DNA of 64,000 nt, from contig JAHDFP010000021.1 of the NCBI GenBank assembly GCA_020628095.1, positions 1-64,000 on the forward strand. Direction: 5' to 3'. This DNA is from Saprospiraceae bacterium. GTDB lineage: Bacteria; Bacteroidota; Bacteroidia; Chitinophagales; Saprospiraceae. The position numbers and the translations under genes are program-made. Below, piece by piece: positions 20,796 to 30,221 of the stretch (its first letter is position 1; each line of letters begins with the position of its first letter). Below the pieces are notes generated by a model, which saw only the letters and a program-made list of their open reading frames with translations, was not told the DNA's origin and did not search any database.

Positions 20796-21449
20796 ATGAC
20801 TAATAACAAAATCATAATTTTTCTGATTGGCCTGTTTGTATGTATTTCTATATCTGATGCCTATTCTCAGAGAAGACCTAGAAGTAAATCTGATAGAACA
20901 GAAGAAAGAGAAAGACAACGTACTAGGAGGTCTAGAGATGTAGAAAAAGTGACTTTTAAGGATAAACTCGCTTGGGATATTCTCATAGGTCAGTTAGGGT
21001 TTAATCAGGGTTTTAGTATATCTGGAAAAGGAGGACCATCTTACAAGATTACGGATAGATTTAGCGTGGGACTTGGACTCAAACTAGATTATCAGTTTGT
21101 CAATAACCCAAGCCCAAATGGAGATGACATCAGTCTATTTAATTACGGACCATATATATTCCCTCGGTTCAAATTCAGCGAAAACATTTATATCAAAGGA
21201 GAATACTACTTGATTTCTTATGATTGCGAAATAGCGAGATTCTCAGGTGTCACCTACCCTCTTGATTGCCTTTCAAATGTAAATTCTCGATTGTCCAAAG
21301 GTATTCCAATGTTGGGTCTTGGTTATGCGTCAGGTTTCGGACCTTGGAAATTCGGTCTGGAGTTGATGTTTATTCCAGTTGATAATGACAGGCCTTATTT
21401 CGGCAATAATGTATTCGAGTATATGTTTAGTGGGCTTTATAATTTTTAG
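20796..21449 (+). CDS. Small outer-membrane beta-barrel protein, unknown function
   Basis: 217 residues. A signal peptide (residues 1-25, ending DAYSQ) is followed by a very basic/acidic linker of about 25 residues (RRPRSKSDRTEERERQR). The rest consists of alternating beta-strand segments rich in Gly and aromatic residues (FSVGLGLKLDYQF, ISLFNYGPYIFPRFKF, FGLELMFIPV), ending in a terminal Phe as is usual for outer-membrane barrels. It is too short and lacks the sequence features for a PorP/SprF-type partner, although it diverges from the giant T9SS genes. Family assignment is by general features only. Confidence 0.7.
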   Translation: MTNNKIIIFLIGLFVCISISDAYSQRRPRSKSDRTEERERQRTRRSRDVEKVTFKDKLAWDILIGQLGFNQGFSISGKGGPSYKITDRFSVGLGLKLDYQFVNNPSPNGDDISLFNYGPYIFPRFKFSENIYIKGEYYLISYDCEIARFSGVTYPLDCLSNVNSRLSKGIPMLGLGYASGFGPWKFGLELMFIPVDNDRPYFGNNVFEYMFSGLYNF

Positions 21450-21552
21450 GAAGTAGTAAGTATTAACGGTTCAGTTGTATCATCAACTCTTTTTTGATTG
21501 ATAGTAAAGCATAGCAGCCGACATCAGATTCTGCTAAGTAAGGTTAATAATA

Positions 21553-22770
21553 TTATGCAGTTCTATGGGCTAATACAATCGGTGGCTCACCATTAAAGGG
21601 ATTCATGCCACTACCTATGGTCCGCGCTCCGAATGTCGAAGCGCGCATCACACTACGGCTACCAAATTTGTTTCTGATCTTATCCATCGTCTGATAGAGG
21701 TCGACGGTACGCTGTGTACTTTCGAAAAGGTTCATCTGATAGTTTCCGCCTACAATGCCACTTAGCCTTACGCCTACGAGTCTTATGAGTAATCGCTTAT
21801 TATACAATTGGTCGAATAGCTCTAGTGCTTTTTGGATGAGGTTATGGTCAGCGGCGGTATAAGGGATCTTTGCCTGCTTGGTGTGTGTATTAAAGTCAGA
21901 GTATCTTATCTTGACAGTAATGCAGGAAGTGAGTTTTTGTCCGTTACGTAACTGGTAAGCGAGGTTTTCTGCCATCGCTGTGATAATGGTCTTTAGCTTA
22001 GCGACATCTGTCGTGTCCTGCCCAAAGGTACGCTCACTAGATATAGATTTTCTTTCGTGATATTGTACGAGTTCTGTATTGTCTATGCCATTAGCTTTGA
22101 GCCATATAGATCGACCAAATTTTCCAAAGACGGATTCCATCATTTCGACAGGCATCTGTTGTACATTATGGACACTCTTGACACCCAGATGGCAGAGTGT
22201 CTGAAAGGTTTTATCGCCGACGCTGGGTATTTTTTTTATAGACAATGGCGCTAAGAATGGTTTTTCGTAGCCCTGATCTATCTTCAGTTGGTTATTAGGC
22301 TTAGCCTCACCTGTGGCGACCTTGGATACAGTTTTGTTTATAGATAGACCGAAAGAGATAGGTAGACCCGTTTCTTTGATTATCTTATTCCTTAACTCAG
22401 AAGAAAACTTATAACACCCAAAGTGCTTATCCATACCCGTCAGATCTGCATAGAACTCATCGATGCTTGCTTTCTCTAGGACAGGGACTTGCTCTTTGAT
22501 TATTTCTGTGACCGCCTTGGAGTGCTTAGTATATGTGCTAGCGTTGCCTTTGATGATAATGGCTTCTGGGCATAACTGTCGGGCCATTTTCATAGACATC
22601 CCAGAGTGTACACCGAAGGGTCTTGCCTCATAACTAGCGGCAGAGACGACACCTCGGTCTCCTGTACCCCCCACAAGGATAGGACGACCATTGAGACGGC
22701 TGTCTATCAGACGCTCCACTGACACAAAGAATGTATCCAAATCGAGATGTAATATTGATCTTGTCATCAA
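21553..22770 (-). CDS. dinB: Y-family DNA polymerase IV (DinB)
   Basis: 405 residues, normal for the family. This is a translesion polymerase that copies past damaged bases without proofreading. The N-terminal catalytic motif HLDLDTFFVSVE carries metal ligand D10. The palm motif KASIDEFYADLTG carries D104 and E105. YEARPFGVHSGMSM is the usual nucleotide-binding finger region. A helix-hairpin-helix thumb (IPSVGDKTFQTLCHLGV) and a little-finger domain with ERTFGQDTTD follow. It is divergent from the S24-type regulator at 22853, with 82 bp between starts that contain palindromes. This suggests co-regulation with the regulator-DUF72-DnaE operon as a DNA-damage mutagenesis module. The C-terminus ends without an obvious beta-clamp peptide, although the segment YQMNLFE near residue 340 resembles one. 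Confidence 0.93.
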   Translation of the reverse strand: MMTRSILHLDLDTFFVSVERLIDSRLNGRPILVGGTGDRGVVSAASYEARPFGVHSGMSMKMARQLCPEAIIIKGNASTYTKHSKAVTEIIKEQVPVLEKASIDEFYADLTGMDKHFGCYKFSSELRNKIIKETGLPISFGLSINKTVSKVATGEAKPNNQLKIDQGYEKPFLAPLSIKKIPSVGDKTFQTLCHLGVKSVHNVQQMPVEMMESVFGKFGRSIWLKANGIDNTELVQYHERKSISSERTFGQDTTDVAKLKTIITAMAENLAYQLRNGQKLTSCITVKIRYSDFNTHTKQAKIPYTAADHNLIQKALELFDQLYNKRLLIRLVGVRLSGIVGGNYQMNLFESTQRTVDLYQTMDKIRNKFGSRSVMRASTFGARTIGSGMNPFNGEPPIVLAHRTA

Positions 22771-22776
22771 GAAAAC

Positions 22777-22847
22777 ATAAAAAGGACAACAAATAAAAGG
22801 AATATTTCCTAATAAAAGGAATAAAGACTAATTAATATTCTATATTA
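22777..22847. promoter_or_regulatory. Candidate operator region of the S24/LexA-like regulator
   Basis: The divergent spacer holds a perfect palindrome AGGAATATTTCCT (22798-22810) and a second TAATATTCTATATTA (22833-22847), both with a 3-bp centre. The 11-bp sequence TAAAAGGAATA occurs twice (22794-22804 and 22813-22823, 19 bp apart), with a related copy near 22778-22788. The placement between dinB and the regulator gene suggests autoregulation and control of dinB. Binding is inferred, not shown. Confidence 0.5.
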
Positions 22848-22852
22848 GCAAT

Positions 22853-23602
22853 ATGGAAGGCAATACTGAGGCTAAACGACTCAAAGAAATCAGGGAACAC
22901 CTAAAGATGACACAGTCAGAATTTGGCATCGCTCTCGGCATCAAAACAACCTACGATGTAGAGCGAGGTAAGACCAAACTAAGTGGAGAACTGGTACTAA
23001 AATTATTTCGTGATTATAAAATAAACCCACTATGGCTATATGGCGATAGCCAGCAGAAATACCTTGATCCCAAATCCAAGGCTGTAAGCCCCAGCGTGGT
23101 CACTATAGATCAACATGGATTCGAAAACATATTGATGGTCAATGAGAAGGCGGCTGCAGGATATGCTGGTAATCTTAATAACCAAGAATACCAAGAGCAG
23201 TTACCAGCGTTTTCATTCCCTATACCCGAATATCGTAATGCAACATATAGATGCTTCCAAATAGAAGGATACAGTATGATGCCCGCCATCAGACCTGGGG
23301 AATGGATTATAACCAAAGCCGCAGAGAGCCTCAATCAAATAAAAAATGGCAACATCTACGTCATCGTAGACACCGAAAGCATCAGAATAAAGCAGGTCCA
23401 TAACGAACCATCAAAAGACCATCTTGTCCTTATATCCCTAAATAAAGAGTACGGCATCGAAACCGTAAGGTATGATGACATCATGGAGGTGTGGGAATAT
23501 CACAGCAGGATAACTAAAGAGATTATACTAGAAAGCGAGTCATCCAAGCTAGATGAGATGTATAATGACTTGAAGGTTATAAAAGACAAACTTAAGGTAT
23601 GA
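22853..23602 (+). CDS. LexA-like repressor (HTH plus S24 peptidase domain)
   Basis: 249 residues. An N-terminal XRE-type helix-turn-helix (about residues 7-60: LKEIREHLKMTQSEFGIALG) is joined to a C-terminal S24 signal-peptidase-like domain (about residues 90-215). The self-cleavage features of LexA/CI-type repressors can be seen: an Ala-Gly site in EKAAAGYAG (A102-G103), nucleophile Ser141 in EGYSMMPAIRPGEW, and general base Lys180 in ESIRIKQV, 39 residues later. A short helical C-terminal tail is present. The likely role is a damage-responsive repressor of this polymerase cassette, cleaving itself when RecA filaments form. The CDS overlaps the DUF72 gene by 4 bp (ATGA), implying translational coupling. 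It is not the canonical winged-helix LexA, because the DNA-binding domain is of XRE type. Confidence 0.85.
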   Translation: MEGNTEAKRLKEIREHLKMTQSEFGIALGIKTTYDVERGKTKLSGELVLKLFRDYKINPLWLYGDSQQKYLDPKSKAVSPSVVTIDQHGFENILMVNEKAAAGYAGNLNNQEYQEQLPAFSFPIPEYRNATYRCFQIEGYSMMPAIRPGEWIITKAAESLNQIKNGNIYVIVDTESIRIKQVHNEPSKDHLVLISLNKEYGIETVRYDDIMEVWEYHSRITKEIILESESSKLDEMYNDLKVIKDKLKV

Positions 23603-24498
23603 AATTTGGCAAAGTAGAGAACCCAGAAAAAATTGACTTTACACTTCCTGCAGATGTACCAAGAACTGTGGAGGTACTAAATAAGAATAATCACAAAACA
23701 ACTGATACACAGATACATATAGGATGTGCCAAATGGAATCGCCAAGATCTCAAAAACTTCTATCCCCGAGGGACAAAGGATGAGTTAAGTTATTATGCCA
23801 CACAATTCAATTCTATAGAGCTCAACGCTTTCTTTTATAGAATTTTTTCTCAAGAACAGGTCCGTAAGTGGCAAGAAAAAGTAAGCGACGGTTTTAAGTT
23901 TTTTCCTAAAGTACCACAGATCATCAGCCAATTCAAGCGGCTAAAAAATGTAGAGCAAGAACTTGCTCAATACATTGACTCCATAAGCCAATTTGGTAAA
24001 AAACTAGGCATGTGTTTTCTGCAAATGCATCCTTCTTTTTCGCCGAAGTCTTTTGATAACCTAGAGCACTTTATAAGCCTATGGCCAAAAGATATGGAAC
24101 TCTCCGTAGAACTAAGGCATCCCGACTGGTACGAAGACACAGCTGCCCTCCATGAATTGTGTACGCTTCTAGAGGAAAATAATATAACTCACACCATTAC
24201 AGATACAGCAGGTCGTAGAGACATCATACACATGAGATTAACGACGCCCAAGTGTTTCGTTAGATTTACAGGAGCTAATCATGAAAGCGATTATACACGT
24301 CTTGACGACTGGACAGATCGCCTTATCTCATGGCACGAGCAAGGAATAAAGAATATCAACTTTTTCGTGCATCAGAATACAGAAAAAGAATCTCCGCTCC
24401 TCACGGCATATCTAAACCAAAAACTAAACAAAGCGCTCGGACTAAATCTAATCATTCCACAAACCACAGGCAATAATACCCAGACAAGACTCTTCTGA
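23599..24498 (+). CDS. DUF72 (YecE-like) protein in a mutagenesis cassette
   Basis: 299 residues, the usual size for DUF72, a TIM-barrel-like family of unknown biochemical function. Family signatures: IHIGCAKWNRQDLKNFYP near residue 40, FNSIELNAFFYR, FKFFPKVPQIIS, LGMCFLQMHPSF, LSVELRHPDWY and YTRLDDWTDRL. It overlaps the repressor gene by 4 bp and ends one base before the start of the DnaE-type gene, so it is almost certainly co-expressed with them. The position suggests a role in damage tolerance or repair; this is inference from context only. Confidence 0.85.
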   Translation: MKFGKVENPEKIDFTLPADVPRTVEVLNKNNHKTTDTQIHIGCAKWNRQDLKNFYPRGTKDELSYYATQFNSIELNAFFYRIFSQEQVRKWQEKVSDGFKFFPKVPQIISQFKRLKNVEQELAQYIDSISQFGKKLGMCFLQMHPSFSPKSFDNLEHFISLWPKDMELSVELRHPDWYEDTAALHELCTLLEENNITHTITDTAGRRDIIHMRLTTPKCFVRFTGANHESDYTRLDDWTDRLISWHEQGIKNINFFVHQNTEKESPLLTAYLNQKLNKALGLNLIIPQTTGNNTQTRLF

Positions 24499-24499
24499 G

Positions 24500-27400
24500 A
24501 TGTATATAAATTGCCATACATACTATAGCCTACGATATGGTACGATATCAGAAAAAGACCTTATAGATATTGCATGTAATGATAATGCTAGACAAGTCGT
24601 CCTCAGCGATATCAATAATACTTCTGCCTGTCTCAATTTTGTCAGACTGGCTCAGCAGAAGAAAATCAAACCCATACTTGGTATTGACTTTAGAGTCGGG
24701 GTCAAACAACTCTATTTAGGCATTGCCAAAAATAATAATGGCTTCCATCAGCTCAATGACTTTCTATCTCGCCACAAGCATAACAAAACCACCTTCTACG
24801 AAATAGCTCCGCCACTGGATGATGTCATATTTATCTATCCTTTTCATCAATTACTCGTACTTAACAAAACCACATTTGACAAAAATGAATATATCGGTAT
24901 AAATAAGTCTGAGTTGTCAAAACTGACATTTTCTAGATATTCAGAGCATCGCGATAAGCTTGTAATACTCAATAGTTACACCTTTACTAGCAAGAGAGAT
25001 TATAACACACATCGGCTTCTGAGAGCCATAGACAATAACGTTCTGCTGAGTAAACTAGAGCCTGAGCAGCAGGCCCCACTGACAGACCAATATATTCCTC
25101 TGGTACAAATCATAGAATACTATGAGCAACATCCCCATATCATAGAAAACACCCAGAGACTATTAGATAACTGCGAAATACTATTTGACTTTAGCTCTCA
25201 AAGAAAACATCAGAATAAGTTAAGTTATACGGGTAGTAGAGAAGAAGATGAGCAACAGATAAGCCAACTATGCGAAAAAAGACTGCCATATCGCTATAAA
25301 AGTATCAATGATGTCATAATAAAGCGACTACACAAAGAGTTGGACATCATCAAGAAGATGGACTTTGTTCCTTTCTTTTTATTCAATTGGGACATTATAA
25401 ATTATGCAAAGGAAAAAGGCTATTATCATGTAGGACGAGGTAGTGGGGCTAATAGTATTGTTGCTTATCTACTGGGAATTACCGATGTTGACCCGATAGA
25501 GTTGGACCTTTACTTCGAACGATTTATGAATCTGTACCGGACCAGTCCGCCTGATTTTGACATTGACTTTTCTTGGCGTGACAGAGAGGATGTAACCAGA
25601 TATATTTTCGAAAAATTTGGAAAAAATGGTCAGGTCGCATTATTGGCAACCTATAATACATTCAAGCATAGTGCAGCCGTCAGAGAACTAGGCAAAGTAT
25701 TCGGTCTACCAAAACACGAAATAGACAAAATAAGTAATGGCAAATTTGTCTTTGAGCAGTTAGATAAATTATCACAACTGGTCCTCATCTATGCACGACA
25801 GATAGAAGGCATGCCTAACTATCTCAGCATTCATGCAGGTGGTATCATTATTTCAGAAAAACCCATTCACTACTTTACCAGTACCGACTTGCCCCCCAAG
25901 GGGTTTCCCACCACCCAGTTTGATATGGTAACTGCCGAAGATGTAGGTCTGTACAAGTATGACATCTTAGGTCAACGCGGACTGGGCAAAATAAAAGATG
26001 CCATACAACTTGTAAAAAACAATCAACCCAATGCTGAGAATATAGACATTCATAACGTCAAAGCCTTTTTTTCTGACCCCAAAATAAATACACTTATAAG
26101 CCAAGCTCAATGCATTGGCTGTTTTTATGTAGAGTCTCCTGCGATGCGCATGCTACTCAAAAAACTGGCAGTGTCTAATTATTTAGGACTGGTCGCCGCC
26201 AGCTCGATCATTAGGCCTGGCGTAGCGAAAAGTGGTATGATGAGAGAATATATCCTACGGCACAAAAATCCAGAACGAAGAAAAAATGCCCACCCCGTTC
26301 TTAAAGAAATCATGCCTGACACCTACGGCATCATGGTCTATCAGGAGGATGTTATCAAGGTAGCCTATCATTTTGCAGGGTTAGATCTGGGAGAAGCTGA
26401 TGTTTTGCGCAGAGGAATGAGTGGCAAGTATAGATCCAGAGAAGAGTTTGAGAAGGTGAAAAAAAAGTTTATCGATAACTGTATAAATAAGGGCTATACA
26501 AAAGAAACAACAATAGAAGTATGGAAACAAATTGAAAGTTTTGCAGGATACGCTTTTGCCAAAGGCCATAGTGCATCTTATGCAGTAGAAAGCTACCAGA
26601 GCCTTTTCCTAAAAACATACTACCCCCTAGAATATATGGTCGCTGTCATCAATAACGGTGGCGGATTCTATCGTACCGAATTATATGTACATGAGGCACG
26701 TAAATCTGGTGGCATCATCCATGTACCTTGTATCAATAAAAGCGATTATAACACCTGCCTATATGACAAGAATATTTATTTGGGTTTACATCTTTTACAT
26801 GGCTTAGACAGTAAACTCGCAATGCGTATTATTAACGAAAGAAATAAAACTGGCTTATTCTCGTCATTAGACAACTTTATGCATCGAGTACCTATCAGTA
26901 TAGAGCAATTAGATGTGCTTATCAGAATTGATGCATTTAGATTTACAGGAATAGATAAGAGGACCTTGCTATGGGAAGCACATGACCAACTTAGTTATCA
27001 CAAATCGCATCATAATAATCAACAAGAACTATTCAGTTATACGACCCATAAGTTCCAATTACCAGACTTTGAGATAGGGTACTTAGAAGATGCCTTTGAC
27101 CAGATAGAATTATTGGGCTTTACCCTTTGTAATCCATTTTTACTATTGAAAAATCCACTACCGCAACGACTTCTTCTTTCTCAACATCTACATGAGTACG
27201 GAAATAAAACAGTCACTATCTATGGTTTCCTCATTACAACCAAAAGCACAACGGCTTCTAATGGAAAACGTATGCAATTCGGTACGTTCTTAGATTATGC
27301 GGGAGATTGGATAGATACAGTCCACTTTCCACCAGTTAGCGCCAGATACCCATTCCGTGGAAAAGGAATATACAAACTGATAGGCAAGGTCGTCGAGGAA

Positions 27401-27502
27401 TTTGGATTCTATACGATCGAGGTCACACAGTTAGAAAGGATGCCTTACGTCGAGGACGTAAGATTTAATACGAATACGCGATCTATAAATAAGGTGGCAT
27501 AG
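24500..27502 (+). CDS. Error-prone DNA polymerase III alpha-type subunit (DnaE2/ImuC-like)
   Basis: 1,000 residues, shorter than a replicative DnaE and close to the DnaE2 size. An N-terminal PHP domain (INCHTYYSLRYGTISEKDL) has lost most of the metal-binding residues (SDINN in place of TDHG). The C-family polymerase core contains GRGSGANS (about residue 312), the catalytic PDFDIDF with D354 and D356, and the third acidic residue in YDILGQRGLGK (about residue 488). A helix-hairpin-helix region (FAGYAFAKGHSASYA onward) and a C-terminal OB fold (VTIYGFLITTKST) follow. Its place behind a LexA-like regulator and next to dinB indicates an inducible mutagenesis polymerase rather than the chromosomal replicase. 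This matches the general imuB-dnaE2 cassette idea, but with a DUF72 gene and no ImuA. The start follows the upstream stop by one base. Confidence 0.85.
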   Translation: MYINCHTYYSLRYGTISEKDLIDIACNDNARQVVLSDINNTSACLNFVRLAQQKKIKPILGIDFRVGVKQLYLGIAKNNNGFHQLNDFLSRHKHNKTTFYEIAPPLDDVIFIYPFHQLLVLNKTTFDKNEYIGINKSELSKLTFSRYSEHRDKLVILNSYTFTSKRDYNTHRLLRAIDNNVLLSKLEPEQQAPLTDQYIPLVQIIEYYEQHPHIIENTQRLLDNCEILFDFSSQRKHQNKLSYTGSREEDEQQISQLCEKRLPYRYKSINDVIIKRLHKELDIIKKMDFVPFFLFNWDIINYAKEKGYYHVGRGSGANSIVAYLLGITDVDPIELDLYFERFMNLYRTSPPDFDIDFSWRDREDVTRYIFEKFGKNGQVALLATYNTFKHSAAVRELGKVFGLPKHEIDKISNGKFVFEQLDKLSQLVLIYARQIEGMPNYLSIHAGGIIISEKPIHYFTSTDLPPKGFPTTQFDMVTAEDVGLYKYDILGQRGLGKIKDAIQLVKNNQPNAENIDIHNVKAFFSDPKINTLISQAQCIGCFYVESPAMRMLLKKLAVSNYLGLVAASSIIRPGVAKSGMMREYILRHKNPERRKNAHPVLKEIMPDTYGIMVYQEDVIKVAYHFAGLDLGEADVLRRGMSGKYRSREEFEKVKKKFIDNCINKGYTKETTIEVWKQIESFAGYAFAKGHSASYAVESYQSLFLKTYYPLEYMVAVINNGGGFYRTELYVHEARKSGGIIHVPCINKSDYNTCLYDKNIYLGLHLLHGLDSKLAMRIINERNKTGLFSSLDNFMHRVPISIEQLDVLIRIDAFRFTGIDKRTLLWEAHDQLSYHKSHHNNQQELFSYTTHKFQLPDFEIGYLEDAFDQIELLGFTLCNPFLLLKNPLPQRLLLSQHLHEYGNKTVTIYGFLITTKSTTASNGKRMQFGTFLDYAGDWIDTVHFPPVSARYPFRGKGIYKLIGKVVEEFGFYTIEVTQLERMPYVEDVRFNTNTRSINKVA

Positions 27503-27513
27503 AGTTTAAAATA

Positions 27514-27544
27514 TCAAGAGGGAAGATTAAACTTTCCCTCTTGA
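27514..27544. terminator. Bidirectional terminator between convergent genes
   Basis: Perfect 11-bp arms TCAAGAGGGAA (27514-27524) and TTCCCTCTTGA (27534-27544) flank a 9-nt loop, exactly between the stop codons of the DnaE-type gene and the TonB-dependent receptor gene. An A-rich tract precedes it and a T-containing tract follows it, so it can serve both directions. Confidence 0.75.
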
Positions 27545-27581
27545 CAATAATCTCTTTCCTTAGAATAAAGTACTTGACAAA

Positions 27582-30032
27582 TCAAAAAGTCACTTCCAAT
27601 CCTAATAAGAAATTAATACTGGCCTGAGGATATAGATAAGTCGCAACAACGCGATCTATATAATCATAGGTATAAGTATAACCATTGGATTCGTATTCAT
27701 GATTAAGGAAGTTATTGACTGCTAGCTTCACATTTGCATTTTGAATGAAATCCGCTGTTATATTATAGGTTAGCACGAGGTCATTGACCCAGTAAGGATC
27801 TAAGCTTTTAGCATCAGAAGATGTATTATCGAGATATTGCTTTCCGACATACTTACTCATCCAGTCCACCCTGAAGTCTTTATTAACCATATAAGTCAAT
27901 TGACTACCGCTAATGACGCTCGGAGAAAAAGCAATGTCCGTATCCTCGAACTCGTTTCTTATCTCTACTCCATTAAAATAATCAATGATGACCTGTGTAT
28001 AATTATTGATCTTATTACGACTAAGTGTAAGATTAGGTGACCAAGACAACTTATCGGTAAACTGGTACTGCAGAGCTAACTCTAGCCCTAATCTCGAACT
28101 TTTATCCACGTTAGTCCTCAGAGGTGATCCGACATCATTGACACCACCCGTCAGTACAAGTTGATCCTTATACAGCATGGCATATAAGTTAGACTCTAAC
28201 TGCCAGCGATCCCCTTTCTTACGCCAGCCTAATTCTATATCATTGAGTTTTTCTGGTCGCGGTATATCCGTACTTATCGCATCTATAAAATCCGATCTGA
28301 GCGGCTCTCTCTGTCCAATGGCATAAGATGCATAGAGCATAGAGTTATCTGATAGGTTATAAGAGATACCCACCTTAGGATTGACGAATGAGTAACTCTC
28401 ATCTATATCTAATGGAACACCCTCATCATCACCCAACACACGGTAAGTTATGTTACGCCACTGTATATCAGCAAATAAATTCCACTTATCACTTATATTC
28501 TGATTCCATTTGAGGTATACATTAGCATCTTTTTTATTGCCATTGTTATCATAATACTTTCTTGCAAAATCATAGACACGACTAGATACAACGCCTGGCA
28601 CACGCCCATAATGATCACCGTCATATATATTATAAGCTCCTCCTACTATGACATTGGACTTTGGAGTGATGCTGTAATCGCCATTGACAATTATTCCATA
28701 AAAATGATTGTCCAACCATTTTCTGATAACGACATCATCAGACACTAAGACATTGCCCATCGTATCCTTGACCTCCTCTACAAAAAACTCACTTAAGTCT
28801 CTATCATATTTATATGACTCAAAAAATCCGATACCTCTCGTATAATGTAAGGTGGTATTAAGATTAAAATTATCAGAGAACGCCTGATTATAAATAAGCT
28901 GGTAATGATCTTGCTGATAGTCATCGACCTGATTATCATATAGATAAGCATTATAGTTGCGCCCAGAATCTACTAGATTAATACTGTCCTGTTGGTTATT
29001 AATATCTCCATTGGGATTGATATCAATATGATCTAATAAGTCTTGCATAGATCCCTTGAGCTTAGACTCTGGCACACCATTCCATGCCTGATATGTGACC
29101 TCATTACCAGAAAACGCATTGAATCTGATAGAATGATTATCACCCAACTTGGCCAAAGAGAATGACCACGAATTAAGATCAGCAAAGGCACGATCTATAT
29201 ACCCGTCAGACTTGATAATAGAGTATCGACCATCGATGGTAAACATATTATTCATCAGACCCGTGCCTATCTGTACATTAAGTTTTTGCGTGCCAAAAGA
29301 TCCTATACCACCCGCAAAAGTGACGTATGGATTGACATGTACATCGGTCGTGCTTAAGTTGACCGACGCACCGAAAGCTGCGGCACCATTAGTCGAGGGT
29401 CCCACACCTCTCTGTATCTGGACATTACTCACACTACTAGAAAAGTCTGGCATATTGACCCAAAAGACACCATGACTTTCCGAGTCATTAAGCGGTACAC
29501 CGTTGATAGTGACATTGATCCTGGTGGCGTCTGATCCACGGATACGCATTCCCGTATATCCTATGCCCGCCCCAGCATCAGAGGTCACGACCATAGATGG
29601 CGTATGCTCTACAAGAAAGGGTAAGTCTTGGCCAATGTTTTTAAACTCTATGGCCTCTCGATCGAGTTCGGAATAGCTAAAAGCAGATTGTTCGTCCAGC
29701 GCATTAGCCGTGATCTCTATCTCATCGACTTGCAAAGGTGCGCCTTGCATAATAATCTCAAAATCTTCCCAATCTTCTTCTACGTAGATGGTCTCCTTAT
29801 ATGATCGAAATCCAACATAAGAAACCTTGAGTCTGTACTCGTTTTCATCTACATTTTCTAGTACAAATCTTCCTTTCTCATCAGTTATCGTTGCATAATC
29901 TGTCCCATGCAAAAAAACAGAGGCACCGATCAGTGGCTCATTGAGTTCATTGATAACTTGACCAGAAATAGAATATTGCCCACATAAATTAATTGTAAAA
30001 AACATTGCCGCAAGAATGAAAATAATTCTCAT
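27582..30032 (-). CDS. TonB-dependent outer-membrane receptor, probably for thiamine
   Basis: 816 residues. A signal peptide (residues 1-19) is followed by a carboxypeptidase-regulatory-like beta-sandwich (about residues 20-110: SISGQVINELNEPLIGASV, GRFVLENV). Then come a plug domain (about 115-235: GMRIRGSDATRINVTINGVPLND, QRGVGPSTNGAAAFG) and a 22-strand-type barrel ending in Phe (LLGLEVTF). It imports a large or scarce nutrient across the outer membrane using TonB energy. A TPP riboswitch (30090-30180) lies directly upstream on the same strand, so the cargo is probably thiamine or a phosphate ester. The adjacent PnuC-type transporter and kinase genes fit this. The cargo is inferred from regulation, not from barrel sequence. 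Confidence 0.9.
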   Translation of the reverse strand: MRIIFILAAMFFTINLCGQYSISGQVINELNEPLIGASVFLHGTDYATITDEKGRFVLENVDENEYRLKVSYVGFRSYKETIYVEEDWEDFEIIMQGAPLQVDEIEITANALDEQSAFSYSELDREAIEFKNIGQDLPFLVEHTPSMVVTSDAGAGIGYTGMRIRGSDATRINVTINGVPLNDSESHGVFWVNMPDFSSSVSNVQIQRGVGPSTNGAAAFGASVNLSTTDVHVNPYVTFAGGIGSFGTQKLNVQIGTGLMNNMFTIDGRYSIIKSDGYIDRAFADLNSWSFSLAKLGDNHSIRFNAFSGNEVTYQAWNGVPESKLKGSMQDLLDHIDINPNGDINNQQDSINLVDSGRNYNAYLYDNQVDDYQQDHYQLIYNQAFSDNFNLNTTLHYTRGIGFFESYKYDRDLSEFFVEEVKDTMGNVLVSDDVVIRKWLDNHFYGIIVNGDYSITPKSNVIVGGAYNIYDGDHYGRVPGVVSSRVYDFARKYYDNNGNKKDANVYLKWNQNISDKWNLFADIQWRNITYRVLGDDEGVPLDIDESYSFVNPKVGISYNLSDNSMLYASYAIGQREPLRSDFIDAISTDIPRPEKLNDIELGWRKKGDRWQLESNLYAMLYKDQLVLTGGVNDVGSPLRTNVDKSSRLGLELALQYQFTDKLSWSPNLTLSRNKINNYTQVIIDYFNGVEIRNEFEDTDIAFSPSVISGSQLTYMVNKDFRVDWMSKYVGKQYLDNTSSDAKSLDPYWVNDLVLTYNITADFIQNANVKLAVNNFLNHEYESNGYTYTYDYIDRVVATYLYPQASINFLLGLEVTF

Positions 30033-30089
30033 CTGTAATAAAGGTTTAGGTTTATAAATGGGCAGGAGGTTGCGTTGTCAACCTTAAGA

Positions 30090-30180
30090 TTGCATTTCCC
30101 TACCTGGCATTATCCGGGCAGGTTCTATGGGTATAATCTCAGCACAGAATTATCAATAATTCTGGCACCCCTGCGAGGGC
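30090..30180 (-). ncRNA. TPP (THI-box) riboswitch
   Basis: Read on the minus strand, the sequence has the conserved thiamine pyrophosphate aptamer parts in order: GCAGGGGTGCC, a variable hairpin with 7-bp arms (AGAATTA/TAATTCT), GCTGAGATTATACCC, GAACCTG, GGATAATGCC and GGTAGGGAAATGC. The terminal TGC can close the P1 stem with the initial GCA. The receptor ATG is at 30032, about 58 nt downstream. No strong terminator with a T-run was seen, so control could be at translation initiation. TPP binding is expected to switch the receptor off. Confidence 0.92.
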
Positions 30181-30221
30181 AAAGTTAAGAATAGATATTA
30201 AATTATATGTGATATGTAAAG

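Noticed and set aside
20796-21449. PorP/SprF partner of the T9SS adhesins
   Set aside because: It is about 100 residues too short and lacks recognisable PorP/SprF features; it is better left as a generic small barrel.
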